The position numbers were made by a program, and so were the translations under genes. The notes below the pieces were generated by a model, which worked only from the letters and a program-made list of their open reading frames with translations, was not told where the DNA came from and searched no databases. This document shows, piece by piece, positions 26,220 through 35,034 of a DNA stretch of 64,000 nt; position 1 is the first letter of the stretch; the number at the start of each line of letters is the position of its first letter. The stretch comes from Pseudomonas sp. Leaf58 (GTDB lineage Bacteria; Pseudomonadota; Gammaproteobacteria; Pseudomonadales; Pseudomonadaceae), in contig NZ_CP032677.1 in assembly GCF_003627215.1 (NCBI RefSeq), forward strand, positions 2,857,501 through 2,921,500, given 5' to 3'.

Positions 26220-29200
26220 CTAGAAATCTCTTTTGTAAAAGATGTCCAGTGAGCTTGCCAGCCCACTGGCGGCTTCGAGGTACACCTTCTTGCTCAACTT
26301 GTAACGCAACGCGATGGTATTGGCAGGCTCGAACACCCCGACCCCGTAACGCAGGCTCAGCTTTTCGGTAAGGTTGCCGCTGGCGACCACGCTGGTGGTA
26401 GTGCCCGCGCCTTCGGTATCCAGCTGGAAGTCGTCGATCCCCAGGCTTGACGCCAGGCTGCCGGTGATGCCGGCGCTACCCGCCAGGCCCAAACCCAACG
26501 CCGCCTCGGCGAGCATGTTGTTGTCCTCGCCGGAGGTGCCCAAAGGCCGCCCCAGTACCAGGTACGACAGCGCCTGTTCCTGGCTCATGGCAGGTTCCGA
26601 GAACACCTTGGTGGTAGGCTGCTCGGCACTGCCACTCAGGCGGATACCAGCAATCACGTCGTCGACCTTGCGGATCGCTTCGATGTCCAGATAGGGCTGG
26701 TCGATGGGGCCAGCAAACAGCAGCCGCGCACGGCGAATGGTCAGGCGCTGGCCATAGGCACGATAACGGCCATCGGCCAGGCTCAACTCACCGCGGGTAT
26801 CAAGGTTGTCGCCGATATGCACATGGCCAAGCAGGTTGGCCGTGAGGCCAAAGCCACTGAACGACAGCTTGTCACGGCCCACTTCAACATCAATGTCCAT
26901 GGCCATCGCCATCGGCGGTTTACCTGCTTCGGTCTGGTGGCCGACAATCACCGTGTCATCCGATACTTGCACGGTGGACGGTGGCAACTCGCGCACGGTG
27001 ATCTTGCCCTTGGGCACTTGCACTTTGCCGCTCACCGCCAGCTTGTCGTCGACCAGGCGCAAAGTCAGGTCCGGTGCCACCTCCAGCGTCGCATAGGGCT
27101 CGACCGTGACAGGCAGTTGCTGGCCTTGCAGGCGCAGGTCCATACCCAGTGCCTGGCCCCAGGTGAGGTTGCCGCGCAACTGGCCACGCCCCGCCTCACC
27201 GCTGCGCCAACCACCGTTAAGCTGCACCTGCTCGCCGGCAATCAACGCTTGCAGTGACAGGTCCTCAAGGCTGGCCGGCAGCTCGGCGCCACTGACTTCG
27301 CCGCCGCTGAGCATGAGGTTGCCGTTGACCTGTGGCGCTAGCAAGGTACCCGACAACCGGCCGCTGCCATTGAGCTGCCCGGCCAGGCGCTCGACCATTG
27401 GCACGAACGGGCGCGCCACCGAAAGGTCCAGCCCGGCCAGGCGGAAATCACCCGACAGCGGCTTATTTTTGCCCAGCGGGTCGAGGCGAGCGTTGACGTT
27501 CAGCTCGCCCAGGCGCTCGCCGCGAAACGCCAGGCGCGTATCGATGCGCCTTGGCGCCAGCGTGCTGTCCAGGCGCAGGGCCTGGTACGGGAAGTCGACC
27601 CAGCGGCCCTTGTCACGCACACGCAGTGTACCGCCACTGGCATCGATAACGATGTTGCCCTTTGGGCCGCTGGCCGGGATGTCCAGGTTGATGTCGGCAT
27701 TGAGCAGGCCCTGCCAGGCAAAGTCTTTCGGCAGCCATTGCGCCAGGCTGCCCAGCGGGAACTGCTTGAGGTGGTAGCGCAAGCGCGGTTCGGGGGCCAG
27801 GCGCTGGTCCTCGCCACACAGGCTGGCCTGGCCGGAAAGCCAGCAATGGGCGCCGAAATCCAGTTGGCCGCTGGCCAGCCGTTGCAGGCGCGCCGGTGCC
27901 TGCAATTGCCAGTCCTGGCCACCAGCCTGGATCCGCCCGGTGGCCAGGCGCCCGCGCCAATCCCCCTTGCTCAGCTGGCCATCCAGGCCCAGGTCGAGTT
28001 TGAGTTGTGGGCCATCCAACGCCAGGGTCAGGGCTTGCTGGCGTATGTCGCCTTTGCCGTTGGCTTGCAAGGTGCCAAGTGCTGTGTCCCCCAGGCGTAT
28101 ACCACTCGCCTTGAGCTCGACCAGGCCGCGCTGGGCGTTATCCAGGCGGGCATCCAGGTCCAACTGCTGCAGGCGGTTTTCGCCCTGGGCCAGCCGCTGA
28201 CCTTGCAAGGTCAGCGTACCTTGCGGGGCCTGCAAGGTGCCGGCTACGTCCAGCCGGCCCTTGACCTGGCCCTGCAGCCTTGGCCATAACTGGCCCAGGC
28301 GCGGCAAGTCGAGGTCAACCCGCCCGGCCAGGCGTTGCTGCAGGCTGCCACTGCCATTGATGCGGTTATCACCCAACTGGATGGCCAACGCGCCCAAGGT
28401 CCAGCTCTGCCCTGCCCCTTGGGCCTCGACCTTGAGCACTGCCGGCTGGCCGCGAAGACGGCCTTTCAGGTCAAGCTGGGCATCGACGCTTAGCCCGTCG
28501 CCTTTCATCTCGCCTTTGCTGCGCAGCGGCCCCGCCAGCGTGCCCGGCAGTTCGGCCAGCCAATAGGCCGGGTCGAGCGCCGAAAGCTGCAGGTCGACAT
28601 CCCATGCCAGGGTGTCGGCAAAGCGCACGGCAACACTGCCGGCGGCCTTGCCTTGCCCAGCGCTCAGCAGCAACTGCGGCAGCTTCACCTGGCTCAGGTC
28701 GCCTTCGAATGGGCTGGCCAGGCTGAACGCACCGGCCGGGCCATCCAGGTCGCCATTGAAAGTGCCTTGGTAGTTGCCATCGCCATAGTGCACCTGGGCA
28801 ATGAGGCGCTTGAGCGTGACTTCGGGCGCTGCCTCCAGTGGGTACAAGCGCAGCCACGGGAAGTCTTGCCAGTCCAGTTGAGCATCGGCGACCAAGCCTT
28901 GCTGCCAGTCGGCCGTGGCCTGCAGCTTGACGCGCTGGGTATCGCTGGCGTTCAGGTCCAATGCATCGAGCTTGGCCCCTTTGCTGTCCACCACTCCGGA
29001 CAACAGCAAGGCGATTGGCGACTGCTCGGCGGGTAGATTGGCCGAGCCCGACAATTGATAGCCTTTGCGCAGGTCGCCCTTGGCATCGAGCTTGAGCTGG
29101 TTGAACTGCAGAGTGTCGGGTAGCGCGCCGGCCGGCTTGAATGCCTCGGAGCGGATCTGCAAGCTCGCTGGCAGGTGCTCGGCCAACGCCTGCAATTGCC

Positions 29201-29894
29201 CGCTCAACGAGGCGTCGAGGTAACCGCTGCTGCTGCCTTCGAGTTTCAGCGTGTTCTGCAGTTCGCCGCTGGCGGTCAGCGCCAGTTGCCAAGGTTTGCC
29301 GTCTACCGCTGGCAGTTGCAGCTGCGCCTGAAGTTGCACCGGCCAGTCACCTTCTGGCCGCAGGTCGCCGTTCAGGTTCAATTGCAGGTCGTCACGCTGC
29401 AGCTGCAGGCTGTCGATGCGCAGCCCGGTAGTGGTCCAGTGCGCTGCCAGTTGCAAGTCGCCAAGCAGGTCGCTGCCATCCAGGCGCAACTGGCCGATTT
29501 TGACTTCACCCAGCTCGATGGCAATGGGCAAGCGTAGGGCTGGCAATTGCAAGGGGCCGCTTTCGGCCTGATCAGCGCCTGGCGCAAACGCCATGTCGAT
29601 GCGCTGCGCATGCAGTTGGCCGATACACAAGGTGGCGCGCAACAGGCACGCAGGCGACCAAGCCAGTAACGGTGCCTGCACCTCGACCCGGTTACCGGCG
29701 TCGCTCCAGCTCAACCGGCTGGCTTGCCAACTGCCGACCAGGCGCCCGTGAAAGTCGCTCACCTCAAGCCCAGGTACCTGGCCCAGCACCCAGCGGCTGC
29801 CACCTTCGGTGCCCAGCAACACGCCAACGGCCAGGCCCACGCTCGTAACCCCACCCAACAGGCCCAGCGAAATGAATTTGATCACGCGTTTCAC
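26220..29894 (-). CDS. tamB: Translocation and assembly module inner-membrane subunit TamB
   Basis: TamB spans from inner to outer membrane and works with TamA in outer-membrane protein insertion and lipid transport. The 1,224-residue protein starts with a single membrane anchor (about residues 7-28), followed by a long run of amphipathic beta repeats (AsmA/TamB-like). It ends with the conserved DUF490 domain (SYLVLGRPLG, SLGIDDFQLDTEG, LRYGVGVFEPANTIALRY). The length is typical. Its start overlaps the tamA stop by 4 bases, so the two are translationally coupled. Confidence 0.95.
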   Translation of the reverse strand: MKRVIKFISLGLLGGVTSVGLAVGVLLGTEGGSRWVLGQVPGLEVSDFHGRLVGSWQASRLSWSDAGNRVEVQAPLLAWSPACLLRATLCIGQLHAQRIDMAFAPGADQAESGPLQLPALRLPIAIELGEVKIGQLRLDGSDLLGDLQLAAHWTTTGLRIDSLQLQRDDLQLNLNGDLRPEGDWPVQLQAQLQLPAVDGKPWQLALTASGELQNTLKLEGSSSGYLDASLSGQLQALAEHLPASLQIRSEAFKPAGALPDTLQFNQLKLDAKGDLRKGYQLSGSANLPAEQSPIALLLSGVVDSKGAKLDALDLNASDTQRVKLQATADWQQGLVADAQLDWQDFPWLRLYPLEAAPEVTLKRLIAQVHYGDGNYQGTFNGDLDGPAGAFSLASPFEGDLSQVKLPQLLLSAGQGKAAGSVAVRFADTLAWDVDLQLSALDPAYWLAELPGTLAGPLRSKGEMKGDGLSVDAQLDLKGRLRGQPAVLKVEAQGAGQSWTLGALAIQLGDNRINGSGSLQQRLAGRVDLDLPRLGQLWPRLQGQVKGRLDVAGTLQAPQGTLTLQGQRLAQGENRLQQLDLDARLDNAQRGLVELKASGIRLGDTALGTLQANGKGDIRQQALTLALDGPQLKLDLGLDGQLSKGDWRGRLATGRIQAGGQDWQLQAPARLQRLASGQLDFGAHCWLSGQASLCGEDQRLAPEPRLRYHLKQFPLGSLAQWLPKDFAWQGLLNADINLDIPASGPKGNIVIDASGGTLRVRDKGRWVDFPYQALRLDSTLAPRRIDTRLAFRGERLGELNVNARLDPLGKNKPLSGDFRLAGLDLSVARPFVPMVERLAGQLNGSGRLSGTLLAPQVNGNLMLSGGEVSGAELPASLEDLSLQALIAGEQVQLNGGWRSGEAGRGQLRGNLTWGQALGMDLRLQGQQLPVTVEPYATLEVAPDLTLRLVDDKLAVSGKVQVPKGKITVRELPPSTVQVSDDTVIVGHQTEAGKPPMAMAMDIDVEVGRDKLSFSGFGLTANLLGHVHIGDNLDTRGELSLADGRYRAYGQRLTIRRARLLFAGPIDQPYLDIEAIRKVDDVIAGIRLSGSAEQPTTKVFSEPAMSQEQALSYLVLGRPLGTSGEDNNMLAEAALGLGLAGSAGITGSLASSLGIDDFQLDTEGAGTTTSVVASGNLTEKLSLRYGVGVFEPANTIALRYKLSKKVYLEAASGLASSLDIFYKRDF

Positions 29895-31642
29895 AGCTCA
29901 GGCCCCATGGAAAAGTGCAGGCGAATGCCGCCGTCATCATCAAGCGCTTTGGCCAGGTCTAGCCGCAGCGGGCCGACCGGAGAAACCCAGCGCACGCCAA
30001 AACCGACACCGGTCTTGAGGGTGGGCAGCTCCAGGTCATTGAACGAGTTACCCTGGTCGACAAACGTCGCCACCCGCCATTTCTCGGCCAGCGAGTATTG
30101 GTATTCCACGCTGCCTGCCACCAAGTAGCGCCCACCGATGCGGTCGCCGTCACTGTTTTTGGGCGACAGGGTCTGGTAGTCATAGCCGCGCACACTCTGG
30201 TCACCACCGGCAAAGAAGCGCAGCGACGGTGGGATATTGTTCTTGTAGCCATTGGTAGCGCTGCCACCGAATTGCACGCGGCCCAGTAAACGATGCTTGT
30301 GGCCAAGCGTGGTCAAGCCCTTGAGCAGGACATTGCCATGCAGCAGGTTGGTGTCCGAAACCAGCCCCTCCTTGGCAACCTGAGCATCGAACTGCAGGCG
30401 GTAGCCGTTGTGCGGGTCGATACGGTTGTCGCTGCGCAGGTAGGAATAGCTCACCCCTGGCATCAACAGATTGCTCAGGCCGGAGTCGTCGCCCAGGCGG
30501 TATTCTTCGCGCTGATACTTGAGCGAGATGACCCGTTGCCAGCCGCTGGGCAGTTTGCTGTGCCACTCCGGGCCGACCGTCAACAGCTTACTCAGGGTGT
30601 CGGTCCCGGCGATTTCTTCGTTCTGGTAGCCGCCGGCGAAGCGCAGCTTGTCGGTCAGCGGCGGGTCAAGCGGGATGTCGTACCACAGGCCGACGTTCTG
30701 CCGGGGCGCCGACAGTTCGGTTTCCCAGCCATAACTGTGGCCTTGCGGGTTGACCCAGTGGCGGGTCCAGTTGGCCTTGCCGCGCGGCCCAACGTCAGTC
30801 GAGAAGCCCAGGCCCAGGCCCATGGTGCGTGGTTTGCGGGTTTCCAGGTGAACATCCACCGGGACCTCCTCGCCCACTGCCGCGGTGGGCGCGGCATCGA
30901 CGCGTACCCCTTCGAAATAGCCGCTCGATTGCAGGTCATTGTTCAGTTCGGCGACCAGTTCGGAATCGTAGGGTGTGCCGGGCTTGAACGAGACCATACG
31001 CTGCAGCAGGTCGTCGTCCAGCGGTGTGTCGCCACCAAAGGTGACCGCGCCGAGGTGATAGCGCGGGCCACTCTGGTAGACCAGTTCGATATCGGCCACG
31101 CCAGCCTGCGGGTCGACCGCCAGGCGCTGGCGGCTGAAGCGCCCACTGAAAAAGCCATAGCGTGACGCCTGGTTCTGGATCAGCCGCTTGGCATCTTCGT
31201 AACGGCCGTGGTTGAGTTGTTCGCCCGCGCGCAGCGCCTTGCTGTCAGGCACACGAAAGGCCTTCATGTCGCTGGCGGGGCCTTCGATGCGCACGGTCAC
31301 ATTGCGCAGGCGAATCGGCTCGCCCGGGTCGATGGTGATGATCAGTTGCGGTGCACGGTCAGCCTGGCTGGCGGGTTTGACCTCGGTATCGATCTGCGCC
31401 TGGTAGTAGCCAAGTGCCTGCGCGGCTTTGTGCGCCTGCTCCAGTGCGCCGCGACTGAAGCGCAGCAGCGCTTCTTCATCGCGGTCGCCAAGGGTACCGA
31501 TATAGCCTTCGACATTAGCCTTGAGCGCTTTGTTGGCCGGTTTAACCTTCACCAGCAACTCGCTCTGGCCCCATGCTGCGAAACTGGCGGCCCAGATAAC
31601 CAAGCCCCAGGTCAATCTTCCTGAATACGTCATGCGGCGCAT
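29891..31642 (-). CDS. tamA: Translocation and assembly module outer-membrane subunit TamA
   Basis: An Omp85-family outer-membrane protein of 583 residues: a signal peptide (residues 1-26, ending FAAWGQ), three POTRA domains (about 27-270), and a 16-strand barrel with the lid-lock motif VRGYDYQTL and a final strand ending LRLHFSMGPEL-like with a C-terminal hydrophobic residue. It may start at the ATG at 31642 or at the one three codons later. It precedes tamB with a 4-bp overlap; the GNAT gene lies 43 bp upstream on the same strand, suggesting one transcript. Confidence 0.94.
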   Translation of the reverse strand: MRRMTYSGRLTWGLVIWAASFAAWGQSELLVKVKPANKALKANVEGYIGTLGDRDEEALLRFSRGALEQAHKAAQALGYYQAQIDTEVKPASQADRAPQLIITIDPGEPIRLRNVTVRIEGPASDMKAFRVPDSKALRAGEQLNHGRYEDAKRLIQNQASRYGFFSGRFSRQRLAVDPQAGVADIELVYQSGPRYHLGAVTFGGDTPLDDDLLQRMVSFKPGTPYDSELVAELNNDLQSSGYFEGVRVDAAPTAAVGEEVPVDVHLETRKPRTMGLGLGFSTDVGPRGKANWTRHWVNPQGHSYGWETELSAPRQNVGLWYDIPLDPPLTDKLRFAGGYQNEEIAGTDTLSKLLTVGPEWHSKLPSGWQRVISLKYQREEYRLGDDSGLSNLLMPGVSYSYLRSDNRIDPHNGYRLQFDAQVAKEGLVSDTNLLHGNVLLKGLTTLGHKHRLLGRVQFGGSATNGYKNNIPPSLRFFAGGDQSVRGYDYQTLSPKNSDGDRIGGRYLVAGSVEYQYSLAEKWRVATFVDQGNSFNDLELPTLKTGVGFGVRWVSPVGPLRLDLAKALDDDGGIRLHFSMGPEL

Positions 31643-31685
31643 GCTACCAGAGCCGGGCGCTCAAGGGAGCCGCCGCGCGGCCTGC

Positions 31686-32336
31686 TCAGGCAAAAGCGGA
31701 ATTGGAAGAGACCGGATTGGGATGGAAGAACACCCTCTCTCGGATTGGCCCTACAGCGACCTCGCCAATTTCCTCATAACCCTGGCGCTGGTAAAAGGCC
31801 AGGTAGTGCTCATTGCCAGTGTCCAGCACCACGCCCTGAGTGCTTGCATCGTCCGCGCACCAGTCGTGCACAGCCTGTAACAATTGCTCGCCATAGTGCT
31901 TGCCCTGAAATTGCGGGTGGACGCCTAACAGCGGTAGCACGTGGACCTTGTCGGTAGGCAGGCAAGTGGCCAGGGCGGCCTGGTAATCCATGTAGCGGCG
32001 CGTGCAGCGCAAGCCGGTGCCCAGCATCATGCGCAGGCGCCAAGCCCAGCTGTCGGCCACGCCCAACCGGCGCAGCGGCGGTACGATCAGTGCCAGGGCA
32101 ATCAGGCGGTCCTCCACCAGCAGGCCGATGGCAGGCAGTTGCAAATAGAAGTGCTGACGCACCCACTCACGCACCATCACCCGCAGGCGCCGTTCATAGC
32201 CTGGGCGCTGGGCCTCGAAAATATAGGCAAAGGTGGGCTCGTGACGGTAGGCGTTGTACAGCAACGAACGCGCCTCGCGGCTGTAACCATCATCGAGCAA
32301 ACAGACACGGGCTGGGGCGACAGTGGTTTCGGGCAT
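31686..32336 (-). CDS. GNAT-family N-acetyltransferase
   Basis: A 216-residue protein with the GNAT acetyl-CoA site: strand VLPLLGVHPQFQGKHYGEQLL (the Q-x-x-G-x-G/A element reads QFQGKHYG), followed by GVVLDTGNEHYLAFYQRQGY, the usual motif B with the asparagine and the FYxxxGF-type signature. AGGAGG lies 10 bases before the ATG at 32336, which rules out longer starts. The substrate is unknown. It is placed 43 bp upstream of tamA on the same strand and divergent from xthA. Confidence 0.85.
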   Translation of the reverse strand: MPETTVAPARVCLLDDGYSREARSLLYNAYRHEPTFAYIFEAQRPGYERRLRVMVREWVRQHFYLQLPAIGLLVEDRLIALALIVPPLRRLGVADSWAWRLRMMLGTGLRCTRRYMDYQAALATCLPTDKVHVLPLLGVHPQFQGKHYGEQLLQAVHDWCADDASTQGVVLDTGNEHYLAFYQRQGYEEIGEVAVGPIRERVFFHPNPVSSNSAFA

Positions 32337-32501
32337 TGCGAGTAGACCTCCTGGAATGGGCATACAGTGCCTTGGAGGTGCGCTCACCGCGCATCGTTCC
32401 CCCCCAGGAAAGGACGTTAGCAGCAGGCTCCGAAAGCCGCCATGCTGGTGGTGACATGCGATGTCGGCTAGCATCGCGCCTTTTACCGGGATTGTCTTTC
32501 C

Positions 32502-33314
32502 ATGAAGATCGTCTGTTTCAACATCAACGGCCTGCGGGCCCGCCCGCACCAGCTGGCGGCGCTGATCGAAAAGCACCAGCCGGACGTGATTGGCCTGCAG
32601 GAAACCAAAGTCAGCGACGATCAGTTCCCGTTGGCCGACGTGCAGGCCCTGGGTTACCACGTGCATTACCACGGGCAGAAAGGCCACTATGGCGTCGCCT
32701 TGCTGTCGCGCCAGGCCCCACTAAGCTTGCACAAGGGCTTTGCCACCGATGACGAGGACGCCCAGCGCCGCTTCATTTGGGGCACCTTCGCCGATGCCGA
32801 CGGCAGCCCGATTACCATCATGAACGGCTACTTCCCCCAGGGTGAAAGCCGCGACCACCCCACCAAGTTCCCGGCCAAGCAACGCTTCTACAGTGACCTG
32901 CAAGCGTTACTCGAAGGCCAGTTCCGCAACGATCAGCCATTGCTGGTGATGGGTGACATGAACATCTCGCCGCAGGACTGCGACATCGGCATCGGCCCGG
33001 ACAACGCCAAGCGCTGGCTCAAGACCGGTAAGTGCAGCTTCCTGCCGGAAGAGCGTGAGTGGATGGAACGCTTGAAGGGCTGGGGGTTGGTGGACAGCTT
33101 CCGCCACCTGCACCCAGAGGTGAGCGACCGCTTCAGCTGGTTCGACTACCGCAGCCGCGGCTTCGAGGACGACCCCAAGCGCGGCCTGCGCATCGACCTG
33201 ATCATGGCCTCGCAGCACTTGGTGCCGCGGATCAAGGCGGCAGGTGTCGATTATGAACTGCGCGGGATGGAAAAGCCGTCGGATCATGCACCGATCTGGC
33301 TGGAGTTGAGCTGA
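32502..33314 (+). CDS. xthA: Exodeoxyribonuclease III / AP endonuclease
   Basis: A 270-residue EEP-fold nuclease for base-excision repair, cutting 5' of abasic sites and degrading 3' ends. Motifs are in order: FNINGLRAR, the metal-binding Glu in [38 protein letters not shown], and the catalytic SDHAPIW. The length matches E. coli XthA closely. It is divergent from the GNAT gene. Downstream lies a long inverted repeat shared with the convergent anti-sigma gene. Confidence 0.96.
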   Translation: MKIVCFNINGLRARPHQLAALIEKHQPDVIGLQETKVSDDQFPLADVQALGYHVHYHGQKGHYGVALLSRQAPLSLHKGFATDDEDAQRRFIWGTFADADGSPITIMNGYFPQGESRDHPTKFPAKQRFYSDLQALLEGQFRNDQPLLVMGDMNISPQDCDIGIGPDNAKRWLKTGKCSFLPEEREWMERLKGWGLVDSFRHLHPEVSDRFSWFDYRSRGFEDDPKRGLRIDLIMASQHLVPRIKAAGVDYELRGMEKPSDHAPIWLELS

Positions 33315-33336
33315 GTTTAGTAGTGGGGCACCTGGT

Positions 33337-33639
33337 GCATGCCTTGGGTCCTGCGTTGACTGTGAGATCGAGCGCCGCCCGCGCGGCGCTTCGCGGGGCA
33401 AGCCCGCTCCCACATCTGTTTCGGGCCAGTCACTCCTGTGAGGCCTCTGTCCGCCTTGTTTGCTCCATTCGATATCTAGGGGGCGGCTACTGTTCATCAG
33501 TCTTCAGCCATGCACCAAGGCTGCAACCCACCTGGCACAGGAATAATTGGCCCGAAATAGATGTGGGAGCGGGCTTGCCCCGCGAAGCGCCGCGCGGGCG
33601 GCGCTCGATCTCACAGTCAACGCAGGCCCCAAGGCATGC
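33337..33639. repeat. Long near-perfect inverted repeat (REP-containing)
   Basis: The arm 33337-33429 is the reverse complement of 33546-33639 with only two or three mismatches over 93 bp; about 116 bp separate them. Each arm contains a REP core (GCGCTTCGCGGGGCAAGCCC) plus a GC-rich palindrome (GCGCCGCCCGCGCGGCGC), and the outer end reads GCATGCC. The right arm stops one base before the anti-sigma stop codon. The 33315-33639 gap has no other gene. It may act as a bidirectional terminator between convergent genes. Confidence 0.85.
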
Positions 33640-34392
33640 TCACAAACCCAACCGCAACGCTTCCCCCACTCCCGCCCGGCGCACATCATCCGCCGCGCTG
33701 ACCAAGGCAAAGTTGTAAGGCCCATGTGACCAATACCGCGCCTCCAGCTGGCCATCCACCCGCTGCCCGTCCGGCATGCGCCGGTACTGCTCACCCGGTG
33801 AGCGCAGGAACAGGCTGATACGCTGCCCCTTGCCATCTTCAAACACCAGCAACGCCGCCGGCCCTTGCTCGTTGCTGAGCAGCCGCGCGCCCACCGGCTT
33901 GAAGCCATACCCTGCCAAGTCCGGCACCTGCCCCACACGGCTGAAATGCCGCCCCAACCAATCACGCAGTTGCCCAGGGTCAGTGGCCTGAATATCCAGC
34001 GCCTCGCTGCCGGCGAACAAACGGTGCGCCTGGACGGCATCGGCCATCGGCAGGTCGGCGCGGGCCAAGGCCGCATCGCGCACCTGCCAACCGCCCAGGC
34101 CGCCAACCCCAACCGCCAGGAACAGCACCGCCGCCATGGCCCAGCGCCGCTGCCGACGTTGGCGCAGTTGCCGGCGCAACTGGCCCAGGTCCAACTGCGC
34201 CGCCCCAGGCAGTTCGCCAAAGCCGGCCAGCGCCGCACGCAGCCGACGCCCATCGGTACGCCAACCCTCGACCTTGGCCGCCGCCTGCGGGTTGACCGCC
34301 AGCCAGGCCTGCACCTCAGCGCGGCGCACAGGCTCCAGGCGCTCATCGACGTAGGCGTGCAATTCATCTTCGCTGGGGATCAGGCGCGTCAT
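33640..34392 (-). CDS. prtR: Anti-sigma factor (PrtR-like), membrane-anchored
   Basis: A 250-residue regulator encoded directly downstream of the ECF sigma gene, overlapping it by 4 bases. The N-terminal 75 residues (PSEDELHAYVDERLEPVRRAEV) resemble the anti-sigma domain that clamps ECF factors, without the H-x3-C-x2-C zinc motif. One membrane segment follows at about residues 85-102 (AMAAVLFLAVGVGGLGGW), and the C-terminal 145 residues would be periplasmic. The arrangement and size match PrtR, the partner of PrtI in fluorescent pseudomonads, as far as I remember; the symbol is given on that basis. Confidence 0.78.
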   Translation of the reverse strand: MTRLIPSEDELHAYVDERLEPVRRAEVQAWLAVNPQAAAKVEGWRTDGRRLRAALAGFGELPGAAQLDLGQLRRQLRQRRQRRWAMAAVLFLAVGVGGLGGWQVRDAALARADLPMADAVQAHRLFAGSEALDIQATDPGQLRDWLGRHFSRVGQVPDLAGYGFKPVGARLLSNEQGPAALLVFEDGKGQRISLFLRSPGEQYRRMPDGQRVDGQLEARYWSHGPYNFALVSAADDVRRAGVGEALRLGL

Positions 34393-34910
34393 TTCAGTCT
34401 CCGCAAGGCCGGGGGCTGCGGGTTGCCCTCGGTCAATTCACGCAAGGCATTGCGGGCGCGCGACAAGCGCGACATCACCGTGCCAATAGGTATACCCAGG
34501 GCCTGGGCGGCCTCCTTGTAGCTCAAACCTTCGATGCTGACTAGCAGTAACAAGGCACGCTGCTCTGCCGTGAGCTGGGCGAAGGCCTGCAAGTCGGCCT
34601 GGGCCAAAAAAATGGCCTCGAGGTTGCCGCCGGCGGGCTCGTCGTCGCGCTCGCCTCGGCCAAACCACGACAGCCAGCGCGCATGCAGGCGGTCGCGGCG
34701 CTTACCGTCGAGGAACAGCCGATAAAGGATGGTAAACAGCCAGGCCCGCAACGCATCGGCATCGCGTTGCTGGTCGCGCCGGCTCAAGGCTCGCTCAACC
34801 GTGGCCTGCACCAGGTCGTCGGCGCTGCCCGGCTCACGGGTCAGCCAAACGGCAAAGCGGCGCAAGCGGGCAAGTAGCTCGCGCCACTGGTGGTCGTCCA
34901 GATCGTGCAT
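34389..34910 (-). CDS. prtI: ECF-family RNA polymerase sigma factor (PrtI-like)
   Basis: A 173-residue sigma-70 family ECF factor. Region 2 occupies about residues 10-80 (FAVWLTREPGSADDLVQATVERAL, AWLFTILYRLFLDGKRR) and region 4 residues 105-160 (LTAEQRALLLLVSIEGLSYKEAA, GIPIGTVMSRLSRARNAL), with the sigma4 helix-turn-helix intact. It is divergent from the catalase/cytochrome b561 pair. A GGGAAT-N16-CGTC promoter upstream of its own gene, mirrored for the catalase gene, indicates autoregulation. The sigma/anti-sigma/catalase/b561 neighbourhood resembles the ECF26 class, from memory. Confidence 0.9.
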   Translation of the reverse strand: MHDLDDHQWRELLARLRRFAVWLTREPGSADDLVQATVERALSRRDQQRDADALRAWLFTILYRLFLDGKRRDRLHARWLSWFGRGERDDEPAGGNLEAIFLAQADLQAFAQLTAEQRALLLLVSIEGLSYKEAAQALGIPIGTVMSRLSRARNALRELTEGNPQPPALRRLK

Positions 34911-34950
34911 GGCAAAGTCCCGGCCTCTGGGGTTGTCAGTGTAAGGGGCA

Positions 34951-34976
34951 GACGCCTGTCAGGAAATTCTATTCCC
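34951..34976 (-). promoter_or_regulatory. Predicted ECF promoter of prtI-prtR
   Basis: On the minus strand GGGAAT (complement of 34971-34976) is followed, after exactly 16 bases, by CGTC (complement of 34951-34954). The start codon of the sigma gene lies about 40 bp further on. The same box pair occurs on the opposite strand for the catalase gene. Confidence 0.65.
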
Positions 34977-34981
34977 GATGA

Positions 34982-35007
34982 GGGAATAAGTTTTTCCCTG
35001 CGCCGTC
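34982..35007 (+). promoter_or_regulatory. Predicted ECF promoter of the catalase-cytochrome b561 pair
   Basis: GGGAAT (34982-34987) is followed after exactly 16 bases by CGTC (35004-35007), about 28 bp before the catalase ATG. The two divergent -35 boxes form the palindrome TATTCCC-GATGA-GGGAATA. Confidence 0.7.
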
Positions 35008-35034
35008 GTACTGGCACCTTCACTGAACCGGACG

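Noticed and set aside
33504..34367. Alternative minus-strand frame running through the anti-sigma gene and into the inverted repeat
   Set aside because: The anti-sigma frame starts in overlap with the sigma gene and has a membrane span; this frame lacks a ribosome site and reads through a repeat arm.
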